The position numbers and the translations under genes were made by a program. The notes beneath the pieces are model-generated. The model ran no database searches and was not told the origin of the DNA. It was given only the letters and a program-made list of their open reading frames with translations. 64,000 nt of DNA. It comes from Undibacterium umbellatum (lineage in GTDB: Bacteria; Pseudomonadota; Gammaproteobacteria; Burkholderiales; Burkholderiaceae_D). Positions 10,331-19,221 of the stretch are shown in pieces. The stretch lies in the NCBI RefSeq assembly GCF_014284125.1, contig NZ_JACOFX010000010.1, positions 62,001-126,000 of the forward strand. Direction: 5' to 3'. The number at the start of each line of letters is the position of its first letter. Position 1 is the first letter of the stretch.

Positions 10331-10356
10331 GTCGATGCTGATCATTCAGCATCGAC
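10331..10356. terminator. shared terminator of convergent genes
   Basis: GTCGATGCTG and CAGCATCGAC form a perfect 10-base-pair stem around ATCATT. On the plus strand it is followed by ATTTTATTTTT. It lies between the convergent stops at 10311 and 10366 and should end the secreted-protein transcript, and possibly that of phaM. Confidence 0.75.
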
Positions 10357-10365
10357 ATTTTATTT

Positions 10366-11280
10366 TTACTTGCTTGTTCTTGCAGCCTTGCTGACAGCTT
10401 TCACCGCAGGCTTGACTGCCACCCCGCTACTCGCTTTGGCTGGCTTGCTGCCAGTTGCAGACGTAGCTTTGCTTGATGGCTTGGCAGTTTTCGTCGCTGA
10501 CGACTTTGCTGTGGATGTGGTTGTGGGCTTAGTTGTGGGCTTGGTTGTGGGCTTAGTTGCAGCTTTGTTAGCTGCTTTCTTTGCAGGGGCCTTTTTTTCT
10601 GGCGTTGTATCTTTTGCAGTCTCGGTCTGCTCCCCTTCCATGGCCTTGCTGACTGCCTGCTTGAATTGCTCTTGCAGCAGCCCCCACCAGGCCGCAGGAT
10701 TGACGAAAGGTGTACTGGTGTCTGTTGCATCTGCAGCTTTTTCAGCACCGGGAGATTGAGCAGTTTCGTCTACCGGCACTTCTACTTTAGCAGGGCTTGC
10801 ACCGGCTTCAGGCGGCATGTCTGCACTATCTTCGTCAAGCTCTTCATCGGGATCGGGCTCTGCGGCCTTTGCCTTGGCTGCATTTGGATGCATGGGCCAG
10901 TCCGCATTGCTACCGGGATTGCTTGCTGGCGCATTTGCTGCTGCAGTAGCCGCAGTGGTAGCTGATACGGCCTGCTCCGCCATCGCACCCGCCTGCTGCG
11001 CATGCTGGGCGAAACTTTCACCGAGAGATTGCAAGGCTGCCAGCGTCGCGCGCTGCACTTCCAGTGCCTGTATGGTCCCGCGCAGCATGTTCATGTTAAC
11101 GGTGAGCCAGGATTCCACCGTCTTCAAGTCCTGAATTTTCTTGTCGAGCTCGTCCACCGACATTGGTGGCGCGACCATGCCCGGCACTTGCATATTGCCC
11201 CAGAGTTTTTTAACGAAAGACAGGGTATCACCCATGGCATTCATGCCGGGGATTTCGGAACCAGAAAACGGATTACTCAT
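10366..11280 (-). CDS. phaM: PhaM-family polyhydroxyalkanoate granule protein
   Basis: The first 100 residues match PhaM: LSFVKKLWGNMQVPGM, then SVDELDKKIQDLKTVESWL and TIQALEVQRATLAAL, a helical region that binds and activates PHA synthase. The rest is an Ala-rich acidic stretch and then a Lys/Ala/Thr/Pro tail with KPTT repeats (about residues 215-300). This histone-like tail in PhaM tethers granules to the nucleoid. The protein is 304 residues, longer than the Ralstonia form because of the tail. No phaC gene is in the window. A MITE-like element lies directly upstream, in the promoter region. Confidence 0.88.
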   Translation of the reverse strand: MSNPFSGSEIPGMNAMGDTLSFVKKLWGNMQVPGMVAPPMSVDELDKKIQDLKTVESWLTVNMNMLRGTIQALEVQRATLAALQSLGESFAQHAQQAGAMAEQAVSATTAATAAANAPASNPGSNADWPMHPNAAKAKAAEPDPDEELDEDSADMPPEAGASPAKVEVPVDETAQSPGAEKAADATDTSTPFVNPAAWWGLLQEQFKQAVSKAMEGEQTETAKDTTPEKKAPAKKAANKAATKPTTKPTTKPTTTSTAKSSATKTAKPSSKATSATGSKPAKASSGVAVKPAVKAVSKAARTSK

Positions 11281-11321
11281 ACGATGCTTCCTTTATATTT
11301 TCAGGGTTACAGATACTAGGG

Positions 11322-11493
11322 CTTACGCAAAATTGTCCCAGCAAGACTGTCGCTTCATGAAACCACCCTTGCAAGGGTGGTTCGTCACGTCGGCAGACAA
11401 CATCTTGTCTGAAACTCCGACTACACCGTAGCGACGACAGTACTTTATAGTACGGCTGGGCGCTGCAACGTAGCTGGGGCGGTTTTGCGTAAG
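11322..11493. mobile_element. MITE-like short inverted-repeat element
   Basis: A 172-base segment has terminal inverted repeats of about 21 bases with 18 matches (CTTACGCAAAA at the left end, TTTTGCGTAAG at the right). Inside are a perfect 22-base palindrome at 11361-11382 (half-site AACCACCCTTG), a CAGACAA/TTGTCTG hairpin and a short GTACT/AGTAC hairpin. There is no ORF. The size, ends and internal structure fit a non-autonomous IS5-like miniature element. It separates the substrate-binding protein gene from the phaM promoter. Confidence 0.6.
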
Positions 11494-11497
11494 ACTG

Positions 11498-12799
11498 TTA
11501 TTTCAATTTAAGCATCTTGCATGAGCTGGGCAAAGCAGTCAATCGCGCATCAAAATAACGTTCGGTTTTAAAGCCATAACCACTGCCTTCGTTATCAAAG
11601 CGCACCCCGTTCTCCCCCTTCTTTTGCATGACCGAGACATACAATGGCTGTATCAATTGGTGATCTTCCGCACGCATGACGGCATCATGAAAAGCATTCT
11701 TGTAGTGTGCGCCTTCCAGTGCGCGGGCAACAGCGGCGGCTTCTGTGTTTTTGGCTTTTTCTATCGCGGCAACCAGCATTTCCACCATGGCTTGCATGCG
11801 CAAATGCACATAGTCATCCCTAGGGTCAGGATAACGCTGGCGGAATTCCTGGTAAAAGGCATCGCTATCGGCACCACCGGCATTGGGATGCCATTCAGCC
11901 ACGGCACGCACCCTGCCCAAGCCAGCATCACCCAGGGCGGCAGGTGCGCCCAGGCCATTGCCATAAAAGGTATAAAACTTGGTTGTCATACCAGCGTCCC
12001 TGGAGGCTTTGACCAACAAGCTCAAGTCATTGCCCCAATTGCCCGTGATGACGGCATCAGCTCCGCTGGCCTTGATCTTGGCGGCATAGGGCGAGAAGTC
12101 CTTGATCTTGCCTATGGGATGCAAGTCCTCACCGACGATGCGGATATCGGGCCGTTTTTCTGCCAGCATGGCGCGGGCAGATTTATTCACCTGGCGGCCA
12201 AAACTATAATCTTGGCCTATCAAATAAATCTTACTCGCGCGACTATCTGTCTTGATGACTTCGGTCAGTGCATGCATGCGCATGTCGGCGTGGGCATCGA
12301 AACGGAAATGCCAGTAACTGCATTTTTCATTGGTCAGCGTGGTATCCACTGCGGAATAATTGAGAAAGAGCACCCTATGGTCGGGTACCCGCTGGTTATG
12401 CTTATTAATGGCATCCACCAATGCCAGCGCCACGGCTGAGCTATTGCCTTGCACCACAAAGGGTATCTGCTGGTCGGTCACATGTCTGAGCGCAGTCAGC
12501 GACTCTTCCACTCCCTGTTTATTATCAAAACTGCTCAGTTGCAGAGGATGCAGGCCATCCGGCAGGCGCACTCCACCGCGAGCGTTGACACGCTCTATGG
12601 CGATTTGCAAATTTCTTTGCACCGCCTCGCCAGCATTGCTGAAAGCACCACTCAAGCCATCTATCATGCCTATGCGTATTGCGCTGCCCGGTTTGACAGG
12701 ATTGGTGACAGCAGGGGCGGCAATTGCAGTATTGAGTAACGATATTGCCAATAAGCACGTTATGCCTGGCCCCAGATATTTTTTTATTGTTGTTAACAT
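11498..12799 (-). CDS. ABC transporter substrate-binding protein, branched-chain amino acid type
   Basis: This periplasmic-binding protein of the Leu/Ile/Val type-1 fold has 433 residues from the ATG at 12799, which is preceded by AGGA. This start places the signal peptide (LGPGITCLLAISLLNTAIAA) at the N-terminus; the longer ORF to 12883 does not. The mature part begins SAIRIGMIDGLSGAFSNAGEAVQRN, the usual ligand-binding opening, and contains IYLIGQDYSFGRQV. No permease or ATPase gene is nearby, so it is an orphan binding protein. The ligand is unknown. Confidence 0.88.
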   Translation of the reverse strand: MLTTIKKYLGPGITCLLAISLLNTAIAAPAVTNPVKPGSAIRIGMIDGLSGAFSNAGEAVQRNLQIAIERVNARGGVRLPDGLHPLQLSSFDNKQGVEESLTALRHVTDQQIPFVVQGNSSAVALALVDAINKHNQRVPDHRVLFLNYSAVDTTLTNEKCSYWHFRFDAHADMRMHALTEVIKTDSRASKIYLIGQDYSFGRQVNKSARAMLAEKRPDIRIVGEDLHPIGKIKDFSPYAAKIKASGADAVITGNWGNDLSLLVKASRDAGMTTKFYTFYGNGLGAPAALGDAGLGRVRAVAEWHPNAGGADSDAFYQEFRQRYPDPRDDYVHLRMQAMVEMLVAAIEKAKNTEAAAVARALEGAHYKNAFHDAVMRAEDHQLIQPLYVSVMQKKGENGVRFDNEGSGYGFKTERYFDARLTALPSSCKMLKLK

Positions 12800-12912
12800 C
12801 AGATTTATCCTGTGATTGCCGGCGAACAGCAAATTGCCAAAAAATGCCATTTTACTCTCAGGCAAAATAGCCAGGTCATCCAAAATGGGGCAACTGCGTT
12901 TACACTAGCAGG

Positions 12913-14031
12913 ATGAAGACCACAACCCCTACATTTGATAACAATTTACTAAAGCGTCAGAATTTGCTGTTCCTGGTAGCAGCGGTATTGCTGCATTTGT
13001 TCGCCTTGCATGGATTTAAGCCGGATAGCGCGCCTGCCAAGGCCAGAATGCAGGAAAACTCTATCGCTGTGCAATTCCGCGATGCTCCTGACGAGGCAGA
13101 AACAAGACTGGCTGGCGTCAGCGCCAAACCCGGCCCACTGGCTGCACCACCGTCAGCTTCCACAGTAAAGAAAACTGTCGCAGCTGTGCCCACCAAGCAG
13201 ATAGAACCAGAGGCAGTACCAAAGGTGGAGCCACCAAGCGAGCCTGTGGAACAAACTCCGGTGCCATCAGAGAAAGCCGAAACTGAGCTGAAAGCAGAAG
13301 ACACCAGCAGCCCTGCCAGCAATGACAGTGTGAGCAGTGATGGTCCGCAAACTTATCCTGTACACTTGCCGCCAGCAGGGACGATCAAGATGCGTATTGT
13401 CAGGACAGAGCCAAATCGTCACCCTGTCTATGGTGACAGCGCAATCAACTGGAGCTATGACAATAGAAATTACAAGCTCAGCATAGAGGCATCTCTGGAC
13501 TTGTTGCTGACTTCCGTCAATTTGTATCAAATCAATAGTGAAGGCGGCATCACTGCATCCGGCCTTGCACCCTCCATCAGTACAGAAAAACGACGTAGCC
13601 GAAGCGAGACAGCGACCCATTTTGATCATGAAAACAAGCTTGTCAGCTTTTCTTCTTCCAATAAAACGGCGGGAATGCAAGAGGGGACACAAGACAAGGC
13701 CAGTATCATCATGCAGTTAGCAGGCATTGCGCGCGCAGAACCTGGCAAGGTTCAAGCTGGACGGGAAATACGCCTGCAAGTTGCAGAAGAGCGTGATCTG
13801 GCCATGTTCTCGTTTGTAGTAGTAGGTTTAGAGGAGATTGACACAAAAATAGGCAAGATCATGGCTTGGCATTTAGTGCGTCCGCCTCGTCCAGGTTCCT
13901 ACAATTCGAAACTAGAGGTCTGGTTGGCACCAGATCAATATTGGTATCCCGTACAAATACAGAATACTGAAAGTAACGGCGCAGTCACGACACAAACTGT
14001 CACCAGTGTTTTCAGTGTTCCTGGAAATTAA
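12913..14031 (+). CDS. DUF3108 domain protein with N-terminal anchor
   Basis: The protein is 372 residues. A single membrane anchor (NLLFLVAAVLLHLFALHGF, residues 17-35) is followed by a Pro/Glu/Lys-rich periplasmic linker to about residue 145. A C-terminal DUF3108 beta domain of about 225 residues follows (GDSAINWSYDNRNYKLSIEA ... LEVWLAPDQYWYPVQIQ). The TonB-like anchor plus Pro-rich spacer suggests it spans the periplasm. A second DUF3108 gene starts two bases after the stop codon, and such tandem pairs are usual in Burkholderiales. The function is unknown. Confidence 0.85.
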   Translation: MKTTTPTFDNNLLKRQNLLFLVAAVLLHLFALHGFKPDSAPAKARMQENSIAVQFRDAPDEAETRLAGVSAKPGPLAAPPSASTVKKTVAAVPTKQIEPEAVPKVEPPSEPVEQTPVPSEKAETELKAEDTSSPASNDSVSSDGPQTYPVHLPPAGTIKMRIVRTEPNRHPVYGDSAINWSYDNRNYKLSIEASLDLLLTSVNLYQINSEGGITASGLAPSISTEKRRSRSETATHFDHENKLVSFSSSNKTAGMQEGTQDKASIIMQLAGIARAEPGKVQAGREIRLQVAEERDLAMFSFVVVGLEEIDTKIGKIMAWHLVRPPRPGSYNSKLEVWLAPDQYWYPVQIQNTESNGAVTTQTVTSVFSVPGN

Positions 14032-14033
14032 AC

Positions 14034-14780
14034 ATGCTAAAACCTATCTCCGTTTGTTTAGTAATTCTGGCTCTCTCAGCGCCCTGTAAGACAATATTTG
14101 CGCAAACCAATGAAGCAACGGCCAGGCAGGCTTTCAAGTTGCCGCCGGGCGCTGAACTGCAATACAGCATCAAAGCCAAGCAGAGCGGTTTGCCTCTGAG
14201 TGGCTCGGCTACGGTCAAATGGCAAATTGCTGATCAGAAATACAACATTATTACAGAAACCCATGCCATGCTGGTTGGTAAAATCCTCGATGCCAGCAGC
14301 CACGGGAATATCGACGAGTATGGCCTGGCTCCCGACAAATTTGTCGAGAAGCGCTTTCGCAAACCCGCTACTACCACCAGTTTTGAGCGCGACAGCAAAA
14401 CCTTGCGATTTAGTGCGTCGACGGAAACCTATGTCCTGAAAGGCGGCGAACAGGACAGAACCAGCGCGACCTGGCAACTGATTGCCATCGCCCGTGCTGC
14501 AGGTGAAGCTTTCAAGACAGGCACGGAATGGAAGATGCTGGTTGCTGGACGGCGCGATGCCGATCCCTGGACTTTTAAAGTGCTGGGGCAGGAAAACATC
14601 AAGACCCCTATGGGCGAGATGCTCGCCATCCATGTCAGCAAGGCACCCCCAGCCGATTCCAAAGACCAGCAACTGGATCTATGGCTGGCGCCGGGCCTGG
14701 AATGGTATCCGGTACGCCTGAAGTTCAGCGATGCTGACGGCGACTATGTTGATCAGGTTTTGGAAAGTGTGAAAAAGTAG
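14034..14780 (+). CDS. DUF3108 domain protein, secreted
   Basis: The protein is 248 residues with a signal peptide (PISVCLVILALSAPCKTIFA) and a full DUF3108 domain (LPPGAELQYSIKAKQSGLPL ... LDLWLAPGLEWYPVRLKFSD). It is a paralogue of the preceding gene but lacks the anchor and linker. It starts two bases after that stop, so the pair is translationally linked. Its 3' end lies six bases from the convergent kinase gene. It is probably a periplasmic lipid- or polymer-binding beta-barrel-like protein, though no activity is known. Confidence 0.85.
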   Translation: MLKPISVCLVILALSAPCKTIFAQTNEATARQAFKLPPGAELQYSIKAKQSGLPLSGSATVKWQIADQKYNIITETHAMLVGKILDASSHGNIDEYGLAPDKFVEKRFRKPATTTSFERDSKTLRFSASTETYVLKGGEQDRTSATWQLIAIARAAGEAFKTGTEWKMLVAGRRDADPWTFKVLGQENIKTPMGEMLAIHVSKAPPADSKDQQLDLWLAPGLEWYPVRLKFSDADGDYVDQVLESVKK

Positions 14781-14786
14781 AACGGC

Positions 14787-16223
14787 TTATTTGTCGTGCG
14801 CTTTGACGACGGTCACCGTACATTCAGCCTCGGCCACGACTTGTGCCGACACACTGCCCAGATAGCGCCGCAAGGCAGAACTGCCGCGTGAACCAATGAT
14901 GATGTGATCCACCCGGTTGTTGTGGGCGTAATCAATAATGGCGGCGGCCGGGTCAGGTGCTTCCAGCACATGGAAGGTGATCTTGTCAGGGTTCAGGCTC
15001 AAAGGCCTGGCCCAGTGCTTTAGATCAACCAGTTGCTTGACGTGGATGTTTTCACCTTGCTGTATCAGGCTGTCATCCATACCCAGACGACTGACCTTGC
15101 GTATGGTCAGGCAAGCCAGGCGCGCGCCTGGCTCTGTTTGCAACATCCGTCTGGTGATATTGCGCAAGCTTTCTGCCAGCACCTCTGAGCCGCCCGTCAA
15201 ATCCAGTGCCACTACAATGATGGGGGCCCTGGATAATTGGTCTGATGCGCTCTGGGACAAGGCAGGCTCTGCACCAGCGGCCTGGAAACGCCGCTTTAGT
15301 ACAGCCATATAGCCATCCTGCGCCTGTTTTTCAGCTCTTGCCGTCAATTGCAATTGATCGGGATGCTGCAATAAAAAGGCCAGTTGCGCCGCAGTATCAA
15401 AACGCGCTTTCGGTTCCACCTCCAGGCAACGCAAGATGATTTCTTGCAACCAGGGCGGCAAGTCACTGCGATGGCTGCGCGGTGGGATGGGGTCACGATA
15501 CAGGCGTTTTTTCAAGCCTGCGACTGAAGTTGGATGACCAAAAGGCCGCTGTCCGGTAGCCAGGTGATACAGCAGCACCCCAAGAGAAAACAGGTCGCTA
15601 CGTGGTTCATTACGCACACCCAGCACCTGTTCGGGTGCAATATAAGGGCCAGTGCCCATGGGAAGGCGGAATTCTTCATCCAGCAAATCCGGCAAGCGAT
15701 CATGGCGCGACAAACCAAAATCTATCAGCACCGCACTACCATCGGGACGGAACATGATGTTACTGGGCTTGATGTCGAGATGAATGACATGTTGCCTGTG
15801 CAAATCCTGCAAGGCATGGGCGACTTTTATGCCGATATCCACCACGTCTGCAATTGGCAGCGGCGCCTCTTCAAAGCGGCTGCGCAAGGAAGCACCAGCG
15901 ATTTGCTCCATGACAATATACGGCTGGGCATCAAAATCACCCGCACCAAAATAATGCGGCACATGCCTGCCCTTGAGCTTGGGCATGATCATTTGCTCGA
16001 CTTCGAAAGCGACGATGGCAGTAGGGTCATCTGTGGAATACAACAGTGGCACTTTCATGATCAGCGCAAACTGAGCACCGCTCTCTTGTCCTGGTGGGTG
16101 CCGGTCCTGCAAGTCAGTGACACGCCACAGGGCAGCCATGCCACCGGTATGGAGTTTTTCTTCAAGGCGATAGCCATCGAATTCCATGCCACTTTGCAGC
16201 TTGTGATGTGCAGGGCCGCTCAT
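14787..16223 (-). CDS. Ser/Thr protein kinase fused to universal stress protein domain
   Basis: Residues 15-300 are a Hanks-type kinase with glycine loop LHTGGMA, ATP-binding K57, catalytic loop HLDIKPSN (D150), DFG at 168-170 and APE at 196-198. HRD is replaced by HLD. Residues 333-478 are a UspA-type domain, VVALDLTGGSEVLAESL to IIIGSRGSSALRRYLGS, with a nucleotide-binding glycine motif close to the UspA consensus. There is no membrane segment. It lies 12 bases downstream of a metallophosphoesterase gene, so a kinase and a candidate phosphatase share an operon. The fusion suggests that stress or nucleotide status gates phosphorylation. Confidence 0.9.
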   Translation of the reverse strand: MSGPAHHKLQSGMEFDGYRLEEKLHTGGMAALWRVTDLQDRHPPGQESGAQFALIMKVPLLYSTDDPTAIVAFEVEQMIMPKLKGRHVPHYFGAGDFDAQPYIVMEQIAGASLRSRFEEAPLPIADVVDIGIKVAHALQDLHRQHVIHLDIKPSNIMFRPDGSAVLIDFGLSRHDRLPDLLDEEFRLPMGTGPYIAPEQVLGVRNEPRSDLFSLGVLLYHLATGQRPFGHPTSVAGLKKRLYRDPIPPRSHRSDLPPWLQEIILRCLEVEPKARFDTAAQLAFLLQHPDQLQLTARAEKQAQDGYMAVLKRRFQAAGAEPALSQSASDQLSRAPIIVVALDLTGGSEVLAESLRNITRRMLQTEPGARLACLTIRKVSRLGMDDSLIQQGENIHVKQLVDLKHWARPLSLNPDKITFHVLEAPDPAAAIIDYAHNNRVDHIIIGSRGSSALRRYLGSVSAQVVAEAECTVTVVKAHDK

Positions 16224-16235
16224 GTTTGTCCCTGG

Positions 16236-16979
16236 CTAATTGCCGTGCAGAAGTCTGTGGCCGAGGACAGCTGGCAAACCGGCAGAGATGATTTTCTGAC
16301 AGGCCGTTTCAGCATCATAGGGCACCCGGTAATAGGTCAGTACCTGGCTCTCGGTATCAAAGGTCGCATAGCAGGCAGCCGGATTGCCATCACGCGGCTG
16401 CCCTGCCGAGCCCGGTATGACCAGCCAGCGTCTTTGCTTGCTCAGCGGTATGCCTTCTTCGGGCGTGGGTACAAACTCACCGGTTTTGCCAGTCAGGCTG
16501 ATATGGAACAGGGTGGGCATATGCACATGACCGCAAAATGTAATACTGGCCTTGGTCGCATGCATGCTGCGCGTCGCCTCCATGACGCCGTCTATATATT
16601 CCCAGTTCTCTGGTGCCCAGGCATTGGCATGGACGAACAGTATGTCTTGCCATTCTATGCGATAAGGCAATTTGGCAATGAAATCGAGTTGTCCGGCATT
16701 TAATTGCGCACGTGTCCATTCCACCACATTTCGGGCGGTCGGATTCATCCCCTGGCGCTCATTCTGTAGCAAGCCGGCATCGTGGTTACCTATCAGAGCC
16801 CAGGCTCCCTGCCTGACATATTCCATCACTTTATCAAGCACCCAGCCAGGATCTGCCCCATAACCGACAAGATCACCCAGAAATGCGTAGCGCGTCACCT
16901 TGCGCTCCTCAGCATGTGCCAGGCAAGCCTCAAGGGCTTCGCGATTGGCATGTAAATCTGTGATAACGGCGATCAGCAT
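16236..16979 (-). CDS. metallophosphoesterase, calcineurin-like
   Basis: This 247-residue binuclear metallophosphoesterase shows the family motifs in order: DLHANREAL (D-x-H), GDLVGYGADP (GD-x-x-G), GNHDA, and GHVHMP near the C-terminus. Close relatives include protein phosphatases of the PrpE/ApaH type and nucleotidases. Its position directly upstream of a Ser/Thr kinase gene supports a protein-phosphatase role, but this is an inference from context. It is first in the two-gene operon. Confidence 0.88.
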   Translation of the reverse strand: MLIAVITDLHANREALEACLAHAEERKVTRYAFLGDLVGYGADPGWVLDKVMEYVRQGAWALIGNHDAGLLQNERQGMNPTARNVVEWTRAQLNAGQLDFIAKLPYRIEWQDILFVHANAWAPENWEYIDGVMEATRSMHATKASITFCGHVHMPTLFHISLTGKTGEFVPTPEEGIPLSKQRRWLVIPGSAGQPRDGNPAACYATFDTESQVLTYYRVPYDAETACQKIISAGLPAVLGHRLLHGN

Positions 16980-17037
16980 TGAGAGGGTTCTATCATGGTT
17001 CGTGTTGCTATTCTAGGCGCATAAGCTAACGTAAGGC

Positions 17038-17760
17038 TTACAAATTAACATTGCCTGCACGATATTGTTCATAACCTCTGGCGCGCAAAGTACACGCTGG
17101 GCAAGTGCCACAACCGTGCCCCCAGGGGTGCATGTCACCACGCTGACCAAGATAACAGGTGTGCGTATCTTCTCGCACCAGATCAACCAAGGCAGAGCCG
17201 CCCAATTGTTCTGCCAGTTGCCAGGTTTGTGCCTTGTTGATCCACATCAGCGGCGTTTCCAGCTTCAGGCGGGTATTCATGCCCAGGTTCAGCGCCACTT
17301 GCAGGGCCTTCATGGTGTCGTCACGACAATCGGGATAACCAGAAAAGTCAGTTTCACACATGCCGCCGACCAGCACATTCAATCCCCGGCGATAAGCCAG
17401 CGTGGCTGCCGTCATCATGAACATCAGGTTACGGCCAGGCACAAAGGTATTCGGCAAACCATTCTCTTGCATTTCTATGGCAATATCTTCTGTCATTGCC
17501 GTATGCGAGAGCTGGGAAATCAGGGACAGGTCTATCATGTGATCTTCACCCAGGCGGCTTTGCCATTCAGGTGAGAACTCGCGCATTTTTTCTATCAGCA
17601 CAGGTCTGACGCTGAGTTCTATGGCATGGCGCTGACCATAATCGAAGCCTATCGTCTCCACATGGGCATAGCGTGACAATGCCCAGGCCAGGCAGGTGGC
17701 AGAATCCTGACCGCCACTGAAAAGCACCAGGGCGCGGTCGTTCGTAGTCAAATTATTCAT
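17038..17760 (-). CDS. queC: 7-cyano-7-deazaguanine synthase QueC
   Basis: QueC converts 7-carboxy-7-deazaguanine to preQ0 with ATP and ammonia, in queuosine biosynthesis. The PP-loop SGGQDS is at residues 15-20, and the zinc-binding Cys cluster ([22 protein letters not shown]) is at the C-terminus. The length of 240 is normal. No other que gene is nearby, and I see no preQ1 riboswitch in the 160-base upstream region. Confidence 0.95.
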   Translation of the reverse strand: MNNLTTNDRALVLFSGGQDSATCLAWALSRYAHVETIGFDYGQRHAIELSVRPVLIEKMREFSPEWQSRLGEDHMIDLSLISQLSHTAMTEDIAIEMQENGLPNTFVPGRNLMFMMTAATLAYRRGLNVLVGGMCETDFSGYPDCRDDTMKALQVALNLGMNTRLKLETPLMWINKAQTWQLAEQLGGSALVDLVREDTHTCYLGQRGDMHPWGHGCGTCPACTLRARGYEQYRAGNVNL

Positions 17761-17919
17761 AAATTTTTGAAAATGAAGGTAAGGCCATTGTAAAAGAATG
17801 AAATACTTTTTGTATCAACTCATCTTGATGTTATGTTTCTATAGCAAAATATGCTCGAATCAGATTTGTCCTTGCTTTGCAATCCCGCATAGTAAGTCAG
17901 GACCATCTCGTGCACGCTC

Positions 17920-19221
17920 ATGAGTTTTTATAAAAAATTTCTTTCGTCTTCCATAGTATCGGTCATAGATCAGGGCATGCTAAGCGCCTTGAATTTTGTC
18001 ATTGGCATTTTGCTCATGAACCTGGTGTCCAAGGATGACTATGGTTTGTATGGGCAATTGTACGCTGGTGGCTTGCTGGTTGGCCTGATCGTCGATTCCT
18101 GGATAGCTGGTCCGCTGACCACGGTCGCCTCTTCTGTTCAAGGTGATACCCGCAAATCGCTATTGCGTCACTACTGGTACAAACAGATCGCCTGGACCCT
18201 GGCAATAGGCTCACTGGCTTTCGTCATTGTCGAATTTGTGCCTGCGGCGACGCATTACAGCGACAAGAGCTGGTTGCTGGGGGCAGTATTTGCCACCTAT
18301 CTGTTCGGCAATGGTATACGCGAATATGGCCGTACCGTAGGTTTTATCCAGTCCGACATTATCTCGGTATTGCGGCAAGACGTTTTATATGTGGGTCTGG
18401 TGTCCATCGGCCTGGTTACCCTGTATTTCAACCAGCTTTTTGACCTGGTGACAGTGTTTGTTTTGCTGGCCTTGTCTTCTTTCCTGTGCACCCTGGCCAG
18501 TCGTCAACACTTTCTGGCACATACCTCTATTGATGTCGAAGCCCATGCGGAAGAAGAAATCCGCCAGGCCATCAACGCCCATCAGGAAACCATAGCCGGT
18601 CACGGGCGCTGGGCCGTATCTGGCACTATCGTCGGCTGGTTGTCGAATTACAGCTATGTGTATCTGTCTGGTGCCTGGCTGGGTGTAGTCGCGATTGCTG
18701 ATTTGAATGCTTCACGCCTGATGCTCATGCCCATCCCTCTGGCAGTAGCGGCATGGTCCAGGGTCGCCAGGCCAGAAGCCAGCCGCCTGATGGCAAAAAA
18801 AAACTGGCATGGCCTAAAACGCCTGACCCTGTATTCCATCGCTGGTATAGAACTGGGAGTGTTGGCCTATGTCTCCCTGCTCTTGTTTTCCCTGCCCTGG
18901 CTGGAAAACAATGTCATCAGCGCCAAGTACAGTGGGCTTGACCCCCTGGTCATGATGTGGGGAGCCTATTTCGCCATCAATGCGGCCCGCTGGGTAGGCA
19001 CATCCTGGTTGTCCAGTGGTGGCGCTTACAAGCAAATGTTCTTCCTTGGCAGTGTGACACTCAGCATGGTGCTGCTGATTACCGCTTTCAGCATCCCGCG
19101 CATGGGAGCACCAGGTGCCATCCTGGCCCTGATCGTGGTGGAAGTGTTTGAGCTGATCGTGGTCTGGCGTTTTATTTTGCCGCGTCTGCAGAAACAGGCT
19201 CCTCTTCAAGACGCACCCTGA
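17920..19221 (+). CDS. polysaccharide flippase (Wzx/MATE-like)
   Basis: The protein is 433 residues with about twelve hydrophobic segments (e.g. MLSALNFVIGILLMNLVS and LGSVTLSMVLLITAFSIP), beginning in the style of oligosaccharide flippases of the MOP superfamily. Such proteins move undecaprenyl-linked glycans or related lipids across the inner membrane. It faces the amino-acid carrier operon, and its last 50 bases overlap the end of the tandem-hydrolase gene tail to tail. With a GH2 glycosidase in that operon, a glycan export role is plausible, though no glycosyltransferase is present. Confidence 0.8.
   Translation: MSFYKKFLSSSIVSVIDQGMLSALNFVIGILLMNLVSKDDYGLYGQLYAGGLLVGLIVDSWIAGPLTTVASSVQGDTRKSLLRHYWYKQIAWTLAIGSLAFVIVEFVPAATHYSDKSWLLGAVFATYLFGNGIREYGRTVGFIQSDIISVLRQDVLYVGLVSIGLVTLYFNQLFDLVTVFVLLALSSFLCTLASRQHFLAHTSIDVEAHAEEEIRQAINAHQETIAGHGRWAVSGTIVGWLSNYSYVYLSGAWLGVVAIADLNASRLMLMPIPLAVAAWSRVARPEASRLMAKKNWHGLKRLTLYSIAGIELGVLAYVSLLLFSLPWLENNVISAKYSGLDPLVMMWGAYFAINAARWVGTSWLSSGGAYKQMFFLGSVTLSMVLLITAFSIPRMGAPGAILALIVVEVFELIVVWRFILPRLQKQAPLQDAP

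Noticed and set aside
11624..12439. 271-codon ORF on the plus strand
   Set aside because: It is antisense to the substrate-binding protein gene and has no domain.
15534..16703. 389-codon ORF on the plus strand
   Set aside because: It is antisense to the kinase and phosphoesterase genes, which have clear motifs.
17761..17919. possible preQ1 riboswitch before queC
   Set aside because: The upstream sequence lacks the C-rich stem and A-rich tail of known preQ1 classes.
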